From Ascarosepion bandense (Eukaryota > Mollusca > Cephalopoda > Sepiida > Sepiidae): a DNA stretch of 64,000 nucleotides. Below are positions 1 through 10,748 of this stretch, piece by piece (position 1 is the stretch's first letter; every line of letters starts with the position of its first letter). The position numbers were made by a program, and so were the translations under genes. A model generated the notes under the pieces. It ran no database searches, was not told the DNA's origin, and worked only from the letters and a program-made list of their open reading frames with translations. The stretch covers positions 101,001 to 165,000 of the forward strand of contig JBBBDQ010001685.1 in assembly GCA_037127315.1 (NCBI GenBank), given 5' to 3'.

Positions 1-905
1 CTTAGCACGCTTTCTCCTGTAACGTCTCTCAGCTTCCGTTCAGTCATCCACCTGCTCAGGCCCTTCAAATATGCTATCCGCTGCTTTAATCTGTCTCTTT
101 TTTCCTTCTATCTGGCCTTTTAATATCAGGTTCTTCAAGCCCTCTTTCCTCATTGCATGTCCCAGGAACTTCATTTCTCTCTTCTTGATGCTCAATATTA
201 ATTTCCTTTTCGTTTCCATTATTTCCAAAACCTTGTCATTGCTCACATGCTCGGTCCACGATATCCGCAGCTTCCTTCTGTAGAACAACATTTCAGCTGC
301 TTCAAGTTTTCCCTTCATCTTCGATGATATTGTCCAACATTCACTGCCGTATTGAAGAATTGGCATCACATAGCAATCCAGTATTCTCTTCTTTGTTTCT
401 AGTGAAAGTTTCCTGTGTCTTAATATTTTACTCAGCTTCTGGAAGGCGCCCTTCGCAATGCCAAATCACCTTCAGATCTCTGTGTCGCACTTTCGTCTTC
501 AGAACACTTCCTAGATATTTAGAGTTTTGTACCTGCTTGATTTTAACACCCATCGCCTGTAAATAGCACTTTGGGCTGCTCTCTTTGCTGATAACCATGA
601 ATTCGGTTTATTGCAGTTTATTTGTAATCCCTTCCTGTCACTCTCTTCAGTTATCTTCTGTAGGAGGTCCTGCAGTTTTTTTTCCGTGTCTGCAATCAAC
701 ACTGTGTCGTCTGCATATCTTATGTTGTTCAGATTGTGATCTCCGATGACAAATCCTGGCATAACATCTAGGGTCCTCAAAATATTCTCACTGCACAAGT
801 TAAATAGATCCAGTCAAAATAGACATCCCTGTCTTACGCTCCTTTCTATCTTTGTTTAACTGCTGAATTCGTTACCTGTCCGTATGCAGGTAGCTTGCCG
901 CCAGT
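1..905 (-). mobile_element. LINE-A fragment: reverse transcriptase palm and C-terminal part, truncated
   Basis: Minus-strand translation gives, in order, an NLYW..TCIRTGNEF-like stretch (about 850-900), the RT catalytic box IRYADDTVLIAD (about 700-730), a KRAAQSAIY-like stretch, then ECWTISSKM, YRRKLRISWTEH and KFLGHAMRKEG near 130-330. This order is typical of the C-terminal half of APE-type non-LTR retrotransposon proteins. Frames change between about 370 and 510, so the copy is broken. The element's 3' side runs off the window's left edge and its 5' part is missing beyond about 905. RTE-like is my best clade guess. Confidence 0.85.
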
Positions 906-1154
906 AGAGTTTGCTATACTATATCCATTACTATATATAAAAAGAATTGTGGTCTTAAATAGTCTATCGTAGAAAGCAAATCACTCAATCAATTTGTTTA
1001 TGCTCATGCAACATCACACAATAATAATCTACAATGAGTGGCTCTTGGGTCGTGTATTAAGTGACCATTAGCCAAAAAAAAAAAAATAATAATAATTTAC
1101 AAAAGAGTATTTACTCGCTGTTTCCCTTTGTTCCTCTTTACTTCAGTATGTCTT

Positions 1155-1226
1155 GCGCTAGCAACGTCGAGCCTGGTCAGTACCCAGATGGGTGACCGCT
1201 TTGGAATACAAGGCAATGGAAGTTTG
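1155..1226 (+). pseudogene. 5S rRNA 3'-half pseudogene fused to a SINE head
   Basis: The stretch matches the 3' 60% of animal 5S rRNA: AGCAACGTCGAGCCTGG followed by GGATGGGTGACCG-like (here CAGATGGGTGACCG), GGAATAC and a degenerate end. These cover the internal pol III control region. The 5' third of 5S is absent, so this is not a working rRNA gene. A tRNA-like SINE head begins immediately after it. Confidence 0.75.
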
Positions 1227-1390
1227 AATGCGTAGATGGTGTAATGGATAATTGCTCGGATTTGTTAATCGGGGAGCCGAGTTCTAATTCCAGTCGTGTT
1301 CATTATCTTTACTTACGCGCAATTACCCTTTGGGGAGGTATGAATCAATCTCTAATTTCTCGCAGCTATGGGTTGATTAGTAAGACTAAG
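1227..1390 (+). repeat. S1 SINE, 5' half only
   Basis: It carries a degenerate S1 tRNA head (AGATGGTGTAATGGATAAT, then CGGGGAGCCGAGTTCTAATTC as B box) and the S1 body up to the TATGGGTTGATTAG region. The usual hairpin tail is missing. It directly abuts the 5S fragment upstream. Confidence 0.6.
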
Positions 1391-1521
1391 GTATTATATA
1401 CTACAGTATTTTCTGGTTTTAAATATCACGCAAAATAAACCAATCAGTAAATGGATTATTGCTTGCTACCATGATCTTAAATAAGCTTGCCTTTTCAGAG
1501 TCTAAAAAGGATGACAGTAGG

Positions 1522-1812
1522 TGCGTTGCGGTGCATTGGATATAAGTTCGGAACAAGAAATCGGGGAGCCGGTTTCGAATTCCAATTGGATTCGATGCAT
1601 GAACATACGCGCAAATACCACCGGGAAAGGTGTGAATCCGTCACTTCTCACTCCAGCTTTGGGTTAAATACCAGAACAGAATGAATTCTATAGCGTTGGT
1701 TAGCCACCAATCTACCGCAGAAAGTCATGGCAACCTAGTGCAGGAAAATGTTCTGCCCAGCCAGTCATGTCTCTTCACCCACACGCGTATCACACATGGA
1801 ACTTAACTGACT
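1522..1812 (+). repeat. S1 tRNA-derived SINE, near full length
   Basis: The head TGCGTTGCGGTGCATTGGAT is followed by a B-box-like GGTTTCGAATTCC, the body with ACGCGCAAATACC and GGGTTAAATA, and the tail CTACCGCAGAAAG..CAGCCAGTCATGTCTC..CTTAACTGAC. The tail hairpin is damaged in this copy. It lies about 130 bp after the 5S/SINE fusion in the same orientation. Confidence 0.85.
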
Positions 1813-2375
1813 TTTTCAGAATGAATAATTCAACATGATTAATAAGGTCATACTTATTAGATTTTATCGGAAGACAAGTGCAGTATAGTTGCAAGAGGTA
1901 CCAGACAATCCTATCAGGAGTACCTTGAGAATGAATTTGGGTTTTTAAGTATAGCTGAAAATTTTAGTGAAACAATATCATTTTATATGTTTTCTGTTAA
2001 TAATTTAATGTAATAACTTTTCTTAGTCTAATATTTTTAATTTTGGTCAAAATTACAGTAAAAACAGTTTGAAGAAGGAAATTACTTGAAAAGTAATTGA
2101 ACCTCATCGGAAAGCGTGCTGATTGTATAATGCTCCTCGTGTCAATGGAACTTCCACTGAGCTTCTCTAAGGCATATTATTTCAATTAATTTACATTTCT
2201 TTTGATTGTTTTCATCTCGAACTTACATTTAAATTAATTTTGGGGGTCTTCAGGAGAGAAGGTGAACCATTTCGAGGCCTTCCTCTCAAATGTTTCACTT
2301 CCACGCACCCCCCACCCACTGATGTGAATCCCTATTATAATAATATACTAGTACTTCTAGTGTATCGTAGATATC
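1813..2375. other. No gene seen
   Basis: AT-rich sequence without a recognisable repeat or reading frame. A short GC-richer stretch near 2260-2330 could not be assigned. Confidence 0.4.
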
Positions 2376-2681
2376 AGTCAGTCAGTTAAGTGCCATACTT
2401 GATACACGCTTGGGCGATCATGTCTCTTTAGAGATATGACTGACTGGGCAGGATACTATCCCACAGTAGGTTGCCATTATTTTCTGCTGTAGATTGGTTG
2501 CCAGCGAAGGCTATAGCACCAAATCTGTCCTGTTATTTAACCCAGAACTGGAGGGAAGAAACGGATTGATACCTTTCAAAAGGGCATTTGCGCGTAAGTG
2601 AATGCAAGGAATTAAACTGGAATTCGAACCCGTCGCTCCGATTTCTCGTTCCGAGCCGATATCCACTACATCACAAGGCAT
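2376..2681 (-). repeat. S1 tRNA-derived SINE, near full length
   Basis: Read on the minus strand it runs from the head at about 2680 (GATGTAGTGGATATCGGCTC) through a B-box-like GGGTTCGAATTCCAG and GCGCAAATG to the CTTAACTGACTGACTG end at 2376. A short TAGATAT-like direct repeat flanks both sides and may be the target-site duplication. Confidence 0.88.
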
Positions 2682-2689
2682 ATAATAGA

Positions 2690-3350
2690 TATACTCGTTC
2701 AAATATCCAACGGCGAAATTGGATTTAAAATTATAGTAAAAACAGTTAGTAATGTATGTAAAAATATAACATTTTCTTTTCTTTTTTTTTAAAAGGTTAA
2801 TAATAAACGGTTACTAATTCTTATAAAAAAATAAAGACTATCAAATGATATAAAGCAATCCATCATATAAAAATAATCAATGACATAAAGAGGGAACGTT
2901 AACTGACTTTTACAAATGTCTTCCAGATGAAGGATATTATGTTTGTAAATTAATTTCTGTATTTGCCTCAATATATTAATATGAGAAAAAGATGAAACTG
3001 GCAAAGTCTGCACATCGGCCGGCCATTTAAAATTCAATTTGCTTCTTTTATATTTATTTGTCTTCTAAAATTTAAGTTTCGTTTATTAATTTGTTTTTTG
3101 GCCATTTTTTCGTTTCTAAAAAAATAAAATAAACAAACTGACTATTATGATTATGAATAATTTAAAATATCAACACTAAACAAAAGAACTGGGAACAGCA
3201 TTTTTTTCTTGTTTCCATTTTCTTCAGTGGCCTCTATCTATAACCCACGAAACGAGGAATGGACTTAAGTCGGAAGAACTCTTGAGTCGGGAAACTGACA
3301 ATTACTATGCAAGACTCTTATACCCTCACACTATCAGATCCATTTTCAAT
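2690..3350. other. No gene seen
   Basis: AT-rich unique-looking DNA. An open minus-strand frame near 2789-3037 has no recognisable motif and is probably chance. Confidence 0.4.
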
Positions 3351-3378
3351 TTTCATATATATATATATATATATATAT

Positions 3379-3612
3379 AGTAGTGTGCAAAAGTATTAAG
3401 ACAAGAACTATTTTATCTTTCATGAGGCATACTGATAGAAAATAATTTAATTAATTTTATTTGATTTACTCAACAAATGCTTTAACAAGAAAAAAATACT
3501 TGTTACAAAATAAATTTAATATTTAGTATAATAGCTTTTGTTTTGAAATAATAAAATAATTGCGACAATTTACCAATCGCACAATTTATTTTGGTACCTC
3601 ATAAAAGATATA

Positions 3613-3711
<99 letters not shown>

Positions 3712-3860
3712 GTACTATGCAAAAGTATTAGGACAAAGAACTATGCAAAAGTATTAGGACAAAGAACTATTTTATCTTTTATGAGGTACCAAAATAAATT
3801 TTAAAATCACACCACCGGTAGTGTGCAAAAGTATTAGGACAGGAGTGATTTTCCTAAAAA
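3379..3860 (+). mobile_element. Tc1-like MITE cluster with (AT)n core
   Basis: Tc1-type terminal sequence (GTGTGCAAAAGTATTAGGAC or close variants) occurs at about 3383, 3714, 3740 and 3818, all in the same direction. An internal piece near 3585-3610 (TTTGGTACCTCATAAAAGAT) is the reverse complement of one near 3773-3800. The arms surround a (TA)n tract at 3615-3708. This looks like a non-autonomous Tc1 derivative with repeated partial termini. No transposase frame is present. Confidence 0.6.
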
Positions 3861-3959
3861 TCTCACTGAAATTCAAATACAGGGGGAAAAGCCAAGTAAA
3901 TTGCTAATAAATATTGATTATTTAAAATTAGGTGTAAAATAAATGTATTAAAGAGAAGT

Positions 3960-4800
3960 TTGGACTAGATAGACTAAACTATCGCCCGGTTCACACTCCA
4001 CCCACATCTATTGAACAGGTGAAGAGGCTCATCCCTTGTTTCCTGTTTAGGATGCGGTTTCCGGTTTTCTCTTTTCCAATCTTTTCACTCTCTTCCTTTT
4101 TTATTTTTATTTTTTTTCAATTGGAGTAGATAGACTAAACTATCGCCCGGTTCACACTCCACCCACATCTATTGAACAGGTGAAGAGGCTCATCCCATGT
4201 TTCCTGTTTAGGATGCGGTTTCCGGTTTTCTCTTTTCCAATCTTTTCACTCTCTTCCTTTTTTATTTTTATTTTTTTTCAATTGGAGTAGATAGACTAAA
4301 CTATCGCCCGGTTCACACTCCACCCACATCTATTGAACAGGTGAAGAGGCTCATCCCTTGTTTCCTGTTTAGGATGCGGTTTCCGGTTTTCTCTTTTCCA
4401 ATCTTTTCACTCTCTTCCTTTTTTATTTTTATTTTTTTTCAATTGGAGTAGATAGACTAAACTATCGTCCGGTTCACACTCCACCCACATCTATTGAACA
4501 GGTGGAGAGGCTCATCCCTTGTTTCCTGTTTAGGATGCGGTTTCCGGTTTTCTCTTTTCCAATCTTTTCACTCTCTTCCTTTTTTATTTTTATTTTTTTT
4601 CAATTGGAGTAGATAGACTAAACTATCGCCCGGTTCACACTCCACCCACATCTATTGAACAGGTGAAGAGGCTTCCTTTGTTTCCTGTTTAGGATGTGGT
4701 TTCCGGCTTTCTCTTTTCCATTCTTTTTACCCTTACGTATCCCCCTGCGCATCAGTGGCGTTACCGCCTTGCTTGGGGTGATATGATTAAAAAAAAAAAA
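3960..4800 (+). repeat. S2 SINE, five-unit head-to-tail array
   Basis: The word GACTAAAC recurs at 3972, 4133, 4294, 4455 and 4616, an exact 161-bp period. Each unit has AGATAGACTAAACTATCG, a pol III B-box-like GGTTCACACTCC and GTTTCCTGTTTAGGAT, and ends in CTCTTCC plus a T-rich linker. Only the last unit continues into the LINE-B-type tail (CCCCCTGCGCATCAGTGG, then CTTGGGGTGATATGATT and oligo-A). Units are nearly identical, so the array is young or homogenised. Confidence 0.88.
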
Positions 4801-4934
4801 TACTTAATTTTTCCTATTTTCTATTAAAGTTATTTTGAACCTTCTCATTATTCTATTATCCTTGGATATGACTGACTTTTTTCTTATTCCTCCTATCGAA
4901 TTGAGCAGTAAATAGTGTCAACATAGTTTAAAGA

Positions 4935-5560
4935 TTCTTTTTTAAACTTTATTTTGATAATAGTTAGTTATGACCCAGGTTTCTACCATGAGTGGTATCT
5001 TCAGGAGATATTCAATAACTGACTTTACCGTTTTTTTAAGAACGCTCACGTAACGGTTAGTTTTTTTTAAACGCTCCCATGTAAGGGGATTTTTGAACGC
5101 ACAATTTTTAAAATTACAAGAAATTATAACGTTTTCATCCATGTTGTATGAAAAATAATAGGTATTTTTTAGTATGGTTCAACTTAGTCATAATTTCCGT
5201 TCTTTCATTCAATAGTTCATTTTTGTTTGGGAATAGCATAATCTCTAACTTTCCTTCCTGGCACAGTCTACATATTTTGCCACCGTTGTAAGGCTTGGCT
5301 GTTTTTACTATACTCCACGTTATGTCTGTTTTGTTTCTATATTTTGATTTCAATTTCTACACGTGGCTATTCAATTTTGTACAGTTTATTTTGAATGTAG
5401 ACTCGTGATTGAACTTAAAGGTGTCTTTAGGTCGCGTAATAACTCGTTTCTAAATGGAAAATATTCAAAAGTTCTACAATATATAATTGTATTGAAAACG
5501 TTTTAATACAAATGTGCACTGGTCTAATTTTATTATGACCAATAACTTAGTAATTCAATA
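4935..5560 (-). mobile_element. Penelope-like element remnant, C-terminal part plus flank
   Basis: Minus-strand frame near 5135-5353 includes TDITWSIVKTAKPY, a CRLC knuckle and LLNERTEIMTKL. To my knowledge this follows the GIY-YIG endonuclease domain in Penelope-like proteins. A second frame (4942-5142) follows after a break. A segment at about 5430-5560 is the inverted counterpart of 11103-11215, where it sits on the other side of the same element. No complete ORF remains. Confidence 0.6.
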
Positions 5561-5689
5561 TCAGGTCGCTGCAAATGTTTTTGCCAGTTTGTAAAAGGGG
5601 CATTTTAAATCATTGTAATTTATTTTATGCATATTGTTATTACTTAAACATATCACCATGATTAATTTATAACTTTTTCTTTCAGATTA

Positions 5690-6414
5690 TTAAAGCATCA
5701 TTCATATTTTTCTGCAACCTTCTCACCCATGTTCTTTCCATCAAAGAACACATTAGACATGCTCTACTCTATAATTTTCACAGAGGTTCCAATGCAAATG
5801 CAGCGTGTTTCTTGTTGCGAATCTTTGCTTTCACGACACCTTCAGACACCATTTTTGGGCAGGCTTGTCACATGTGGTGAGAAGTGGATTCTCTACCATA
5901 ACGTTAAACGTCGGCGACCGTGGATAAATCGAGGAGAAATACCAGTTCAGCAACCAAGAGTAGGACTCCATCCCAAAAAGATCATGTTGAGCGTATGATG
6001 GGGTATTGAAGGGATCATTGATAAACGAACTTTTAGACAACAGTCAAACGATTACTGCTAGTCTCTATTGTGATCAATTTCGTTGTTTGAAAACTGCTTT
6101 GACTCGAAAACTACATTCTTTATTCAAGAGAAAGGGAGTCATCTTCCATTATGATAATGCTCGTCCTCACACAGCACTACTGAGCAAAGACCTCCTAGGA
6201 GAATTTGGTTGGGAAATCTTGCTCCATCCTGCATATTCTCCTGGCCTAGCTTCCTCGGATTATCACTTATTTCGAGGATTACAAAACCATTTAGATGGCC
6301 TTAGGTTAACATCACGAGAGGAGATTGAACATGAATTAGATTCATATTTCACATCAAAACCTAAAGAATTTTACAAGCGAAGCATTTATAAGCGTGTTGA
6401 CAGATGGAATCAAG

Positions 6415-6425
<11 letters not shown>
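5690..6425 (+). pseudogene. mariner transposase pseudogene (DD34D)
   Basis: The frame starting near 5729 contains CESLLSRHLQTPFL, TCGEKWILY and GLHPKKIMLSV. A TGA at about 5996 replaces an expected tryptophan codon. A frameshift near 6015-6030 moves the rest to the frame with QTITASLYCDQF, YDNARPHTA and HPAYSPGLASSDYHLF. Second and third catalytic aspartates are present with exactly 34 residues between them; the first is glycine (TCGEKW instead of TCDEKW). The DNA-binding N-terminus is absent and a (TA)n tract interrupts the C-terminus. Inactive. Confidence 0.88.

Positions 6426-6467
<42 letters not shown>
6415..6467. repeat. (AT)n microsatellite
   Basis: Uninterrupted TA repeat at the 3' end of the mariner remnant. 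Confidence 0.95.
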
Positions 6468-6472
<5 letters not shown>

Positions 6473-6636
6473 GAAAAGAAAACCAAATGCATATTTAGAC
6501 GGTTATAAATCGAGATTTATTTCGACAGAACAATTTTACTTACATTGTCTCGTTCAGACCGATGTAAAATAAATAAATTCACTCAGAGTATTTTTATAAA
6601 CATTTAACAAAGGAAGTGAAACTTGTATTATTTAAA

Positions 6637-7011
6637 TCTAAACTTATTTATAAATGGAACTTTGCCTCTGTGGGTGTGTGTGTGTGTGTGTGTCGTTACC
6701 TATTGACTCCGAAACGACTGAACCGATTTTCTTGAAAATTTACACAGTTGTACTATAAGCGTCTGCGAGTGCTTTTAGCTAGGTTTTGTGTCGAGGTACA
6801 CCAGATAAATATCGAAAATCGATAATCGAAAAAAATCGTGTTATAGAAGGAATGGTCCGATTTTAATCAAATTTGATGCATTCATAGACAAAGACATAAG
6901 AAACGATATTCAGAAGTTTCAAGACTTCAGTTCTTACAGTAGTGCAGAAAATCGATAATATATACATAAAAGCTTTCATTACAAACGAGCAACGCCGGGC
7001 TATCCTGCTAG
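6637..7011 (+). mobile_element. Short non-autonomous Helitron
   Basis: The 3' terminus GAGCAACGCCGGGCTATCCTG followed by CTAG at 7008-7011 and a T in the flank matches the Helitron 3' signature: a short hairpin, CTRR, insertion between A and T. The 5' end is probably the TC at 6637 preceded by A, leading to TTATTTATAAATGG. The body carries a GT repeat and the phrase GAACCGATTTTCTTG. No Rep/helicase coding. Confidence 0.65.
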
Positions 7012-7768
7012 TCGGAAATAAACTGAGAATATATACATCAGATCACACATAATACAGATAAAATAACACATATATTTGCTCACACATTCATAAAAACAAA
7101 TCTTATGAGAAAATGTACACATACACCAAAAAATTTTGAATTTGACAGACGCAAAAATGAGACACACACAGGAGGTATATACTCAATCACACAATTATAT
7201 AAAACTATAAAGAATATATACTCTCACTAAATAGGAATAGACATTTAAATCCACAGACATAACCAACTAAGAAACAAAAAGTTGTGAAGAGAAGGGAAAA
7301 GAAAAAAGGAAAGAAAGAATAAAAGACAAAATGCAAAGAGGGAGACGAAAATACACAAATAATGATTAAAGCAAAAACTAAAAAAAGATAAAAACGATCT
7401 TTACACAGATTTTTTTCAAAAGATTCTCTGTAAAAAGTTCACTTTTTCAAAAAAAATTCTTAAAACATTTCTTTTTTTTTTAAAAAAAAAAGCTGTTTAA
7501 AAAAAGAAAAAAAATCAAGAAAAATCTTATACAAAAATTACAAATGCGTAAAGTAACATATAATTAAAAAGGATCTAATGTGGGATAAACAATAAGTACC
7601 ACGTGTTCAACATTAGAAAAACAAAGTCAATTTTCAGCGGATTTAAATAGAAAAAAATAAATTAAATAAATAAAGTAAACTATCACTTAAAAAATAAATT
7701 AAGAAAAATTAATAAAATTAATAAAAATAAAAAATAAAATAAACTTCAATTAATAGATAAACTCAATT
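7012..7768. other. A-rich non-coding stretch
   Basis: Long runs of A and AAAT with strong purine bias on the plus strand. No gene or known repeat recognised. Confidence 0.4.
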
Positions 7769-7788
7769 TGATAATAATAATAATAATA

Positions 7789-7841
<53 letters not shown>

Positions 7842-7842
7842 C
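7769..7842. repeat. (AAT)n microsatellite
   Basis: Trinucleotide ATA/AAT repeat with one GTA interruption. It abuts the LINE-C remnant. Confidence 0.95.
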
Positions 7843-8520
7843 GATGGTTACGTGCATCTGGATTAAAGTCTGAGACTGAAGGCTTTATTCTTGCAGCGCA
7901 AGACTATAGTCTTTTAACTAGGAACTTTCAGGCAAATATTATACATAATAATGTGGATCCCTAATGCAGGTTCTCTGATAAATACCAAGAAACTTTAGAC
8001 CATTTAATCTCAGGATGTTCTCTATTTGCCCCAAATGAATATAAAAATCGTCACGATAGAGTGGGGCAATATATACATTGGACAATGGGCAAACACTATG
8101 GAACATATGTAAACAAACACTGATATGAACATCACTCAGCACCAGTTACAGAAATAGAAGATGTCACCATTCTATGGGATTACACCATCTACACAGACAG
8201 AAAAGTTGAAGTTGAAAATAGGCCGGACATTATTGTTAAAAACCAGAAAGAAAATACTTGTCTATTAATTGATATGGTTGTCCAGCAGATCGTAACATAG
8301 TAAACCAAAGAATTCGTAAACCTGGAAATTGAAATTTAAAAAAAATGTGGAAATTGAAAACAAGAATCGTGCCAGTAGTAGTAGGTGCACTTGGAATGAT
8401 AAAAAATGAAACAATACAACACATTGAAAGAATCCCTGGAAACCCCAGCTTAAGAGATATACAAAAAATTGTTTTGTTAAGTACAAACCACACACTAAAG
8501 AGAACTTTGTCTATGTAACG
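7843..8520 (+). mobile_element. LINE-C remnant, C-terminal coding region
   Basis: Plus-strand translation, with several stops and shifts, gives ARNF-like, KYQETLDHLISGCSLF, NRHDRVGQYIHW, RKVEVENRPDIIVKNQKE, LIDMVV, MWKLKTRIVPVVVGALGM and PSLRDIQKIVLLSTNHTL. This is a familiar C-terminal tail of a family of animal LINE proteins that includes a Cys/His knuckle (here partly lost). It differs from LINE-A and LINE-B. Clade not determined. Confidence 0.7.
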
Positions 8521-8639
8521 CTAGGGATGTTAAGGGAGATAGAAAAAACATGAAATGGAACCATAACAACTCACCATGACCTGCCTTAGGTCTTTCCGCA
8601 GACTTGCTAGGTATTGCGACCATAGCAGAAATCGAATTA

Positions 8640-9357
8640 TAATGAAAAATGACATAATAATAATAATCAATTCAAAAATATAATATAATAATAATAACAA
8701 TAATAATAGATAAACATGATAATAATGAATAAAAATATTAAAATAATAATGATGATAAAAATAATAAAAGTAAAAATAATAAGAATAATAGTAAGATTAG
8801 TAATAATAACTAAAATAATACATATTACTAACTAATAAAATACATGACAACAATAATAATAAAAGAAATAAAAAATAAAAAACTATACTAAATAATAAAT
8901 GAAAAAGACATTAAAAAACGGATAAAAATATATATAATAAAAGGAGTAGAATCACAATAAAGTGCTAAATAGAGTTTGGGTCAACTATAAACTTATATTA
9001 ATTCTACAAATCAGATACTTTGAATTTGTTTTTGTGACGACATTTAAAAATCACTTTATTCTGTTGATTTAAAAGCTGTTATTTGCCACAGAATTTAATT
9101 ATTTTAGGTTTCTCATCTAAACATAAGTTACATCTATTTCTAAAGTTACTAGGAATTTGCGATTTACCAACTATCTTCTATTCAATCTGTGGAGAATGTC
9201 CTCTATCTTTTAGTTACCGGAAATATTTCGAAATAGCTGTCTGGGATTTAAAGTTGGGCCTCGAGAAAGAATATTTATGATTATAAAATCTATTTTTCCA
9301 AAGTCCGGCAGAAATTTCAAAATATACTTTTCTTTCTTTATTATATCACTTAGGGAA
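8640..9357. other. Degenerate AAT-rich DNA, then unassigned sequence
   Basis: 8640-8900 is an imperfect AAT/ATA expanse, probably an aged microsatellite. 8950-9357 is AT-rich and unassigned; two short frames (9083-9280, 9277-9474) show no motif. Confidence 0.4.
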
Positions 9358-9396
9358 AATAGTAGCTTGCTATATGAATTTTTGCGATGTGCATAT
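9358..9396. repeat. Left direct repeat flanking LINE-A
   Basis: A 39-bp sequence repeated at 10434-10472 with five mismatches. It bounds the LINE-A copy exactly and is best read as an old, long target-site duplication. Confidence 0.7.
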
Positions 9397-10433
9397 CTTC
9401 TTCTATGTGCCCTATCCTTTCAGGACGTAGGCGATCGTGTCTTTCCATGTCTCCCTCTCCCTGGTGGCACTTAATATGTTTTCTCCTGTTACTCCACGCA
9501 ACCCCCATTCCGTCATCGACCTGCTCAGACCCTTCAAATATGTTATCTGCTGCTTTCTTCTGTCTCTTTTTTCCTTCTATCTGGCCTGTCAGTATCAGGT
9601 TTTCCAAGCCCTCCTTCCTCATTGCATGTCCCAGGAACTTTAGTTGTCTCTTCCTGATGCTGACTATTAGTTTTCTTTTCAATGCCATTCTTTCCAAAAC
9701 CTCATCATGTTCAGTCCATGATATCCGCAGCATCCTTCTGTAAAACCACAGTTCCGCTGCTTCAAGTTTTTTCTCATCTGCTGTGATATTGTCCAGCATT
9801 GACTGCCATATTGAAGAACTAACATCATATAGCAATCCAGTACTCTCTTCTTTGTTTCTAGTGAAAGTTTCCTGTGTCTTAGTACTTTACTCAGCTCTGG
9901 AACGCGTCCTTCGCCATGCTAATTCGCCTTCGGATCTCTGTGTCGCACTTTCCATCTCCTGTTAGAACACTTCCTAGGTATTTAAATTTTTGCACTTGCT
10001 TGATTTTAGCATCTCCCAACTGTATTTGGCATTTTGGGTTGCTTTTTTTCTGATGTCCATGCGTTCGGTTTTTTTTTTTGCAGTTTATTTGTAATGCCTT
10101 CATGTCACTCTCTTCGGCTATCTTCTGTAGGAGGTCCTGCAGTTTTTTTCCGTCTCTGCAATCAACACTGTGTCGTCTGCGTATCTCATGTTGTTCAAAT
10201 TGTGGCCTCTGATGACAAATCCTGGCATAGCATCTAGGGTCCTCAAAATATTCTCACTGTAAAAGTTAAATAGATCCAGTAAATATACACATCCCTGTAT
10301 AAAGCCCCTTTCTATCGTTGTATATCTGCTGAATTCGTTACCTGTCCGTATGCAGGTGTTTCGCTGCCAGTAGAGATTTCTAATTACCCTAATGTATTTC
10401 CCAAATATGTCGAGACTGCTGAGCATCTCTATC
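9397..10433 (-). mobile_element. LINE-A copy, RT to 3' tail
   Basis: On the minus strand: DIFGKYIRVIRNLYWQRN (about 10370), GFIQGC, NNMRYADDTVLIAETE (about 10170-10210), KIKQVQKFKYLGSVLTGDGK (about 9960-10020), LEAAELWFYRRMLRISWTEH, RKRQLKFLGHAMRKEG and the GHI end near 9410. At least two frameshifts split the protein. It ends with the family's (GAA)n-type tail at 9397-9410 and is flanked by a 39-bp direct repeat, so both ends of the insertion are visible. Confidence 0.88.
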
Positions 10434-10472
10434 AATAGTAGCTCGGTATATGAATTTTTGGGACATGCATAT
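10434..10472. repeat. Right direct repeat flanking LINE-A
   Basis: Partner of 9358-9396 (34 of 39 positions identical). Confidence 0.7.
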
Positions 10473-10735
10473 ACATCCTGTGAATATTGCTAGTAAAGGA
10501 ATAACTAATTTTTAAAGTGTTTCTATTAAAGATTCTACTTAGAGGGTTGTTAACATTAAAATGTTTATCGATCTTTTTCAGAAAATATTGACTAATATTG
10601 ATGTTAGGTAATAAGCAGAAAGTGCGGTTGAAACATATAACTTTTCTTTTTCTATTTTTAGGTTTCTTCGTATTAAAAAGGATAGAGGACCTTTACTATT
10701 TTAGAGAATAGAAGACCATTACATTTAGGTATGAT

Positions 10736-10748
10736 ACATCACTATACA
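10736..10748. repeat. 13-bp target-site duplication, left copy
   Basis: ACATCACTATACA occurs here and again at 10933-10945, exactly bounding the SINE between them. Confidence 0.9.

Noticed and set aside
1155..1226. Functional 5S rRNA gene
   Set aside because: The 5' third is absent and the sequence runs directly into a SINE.
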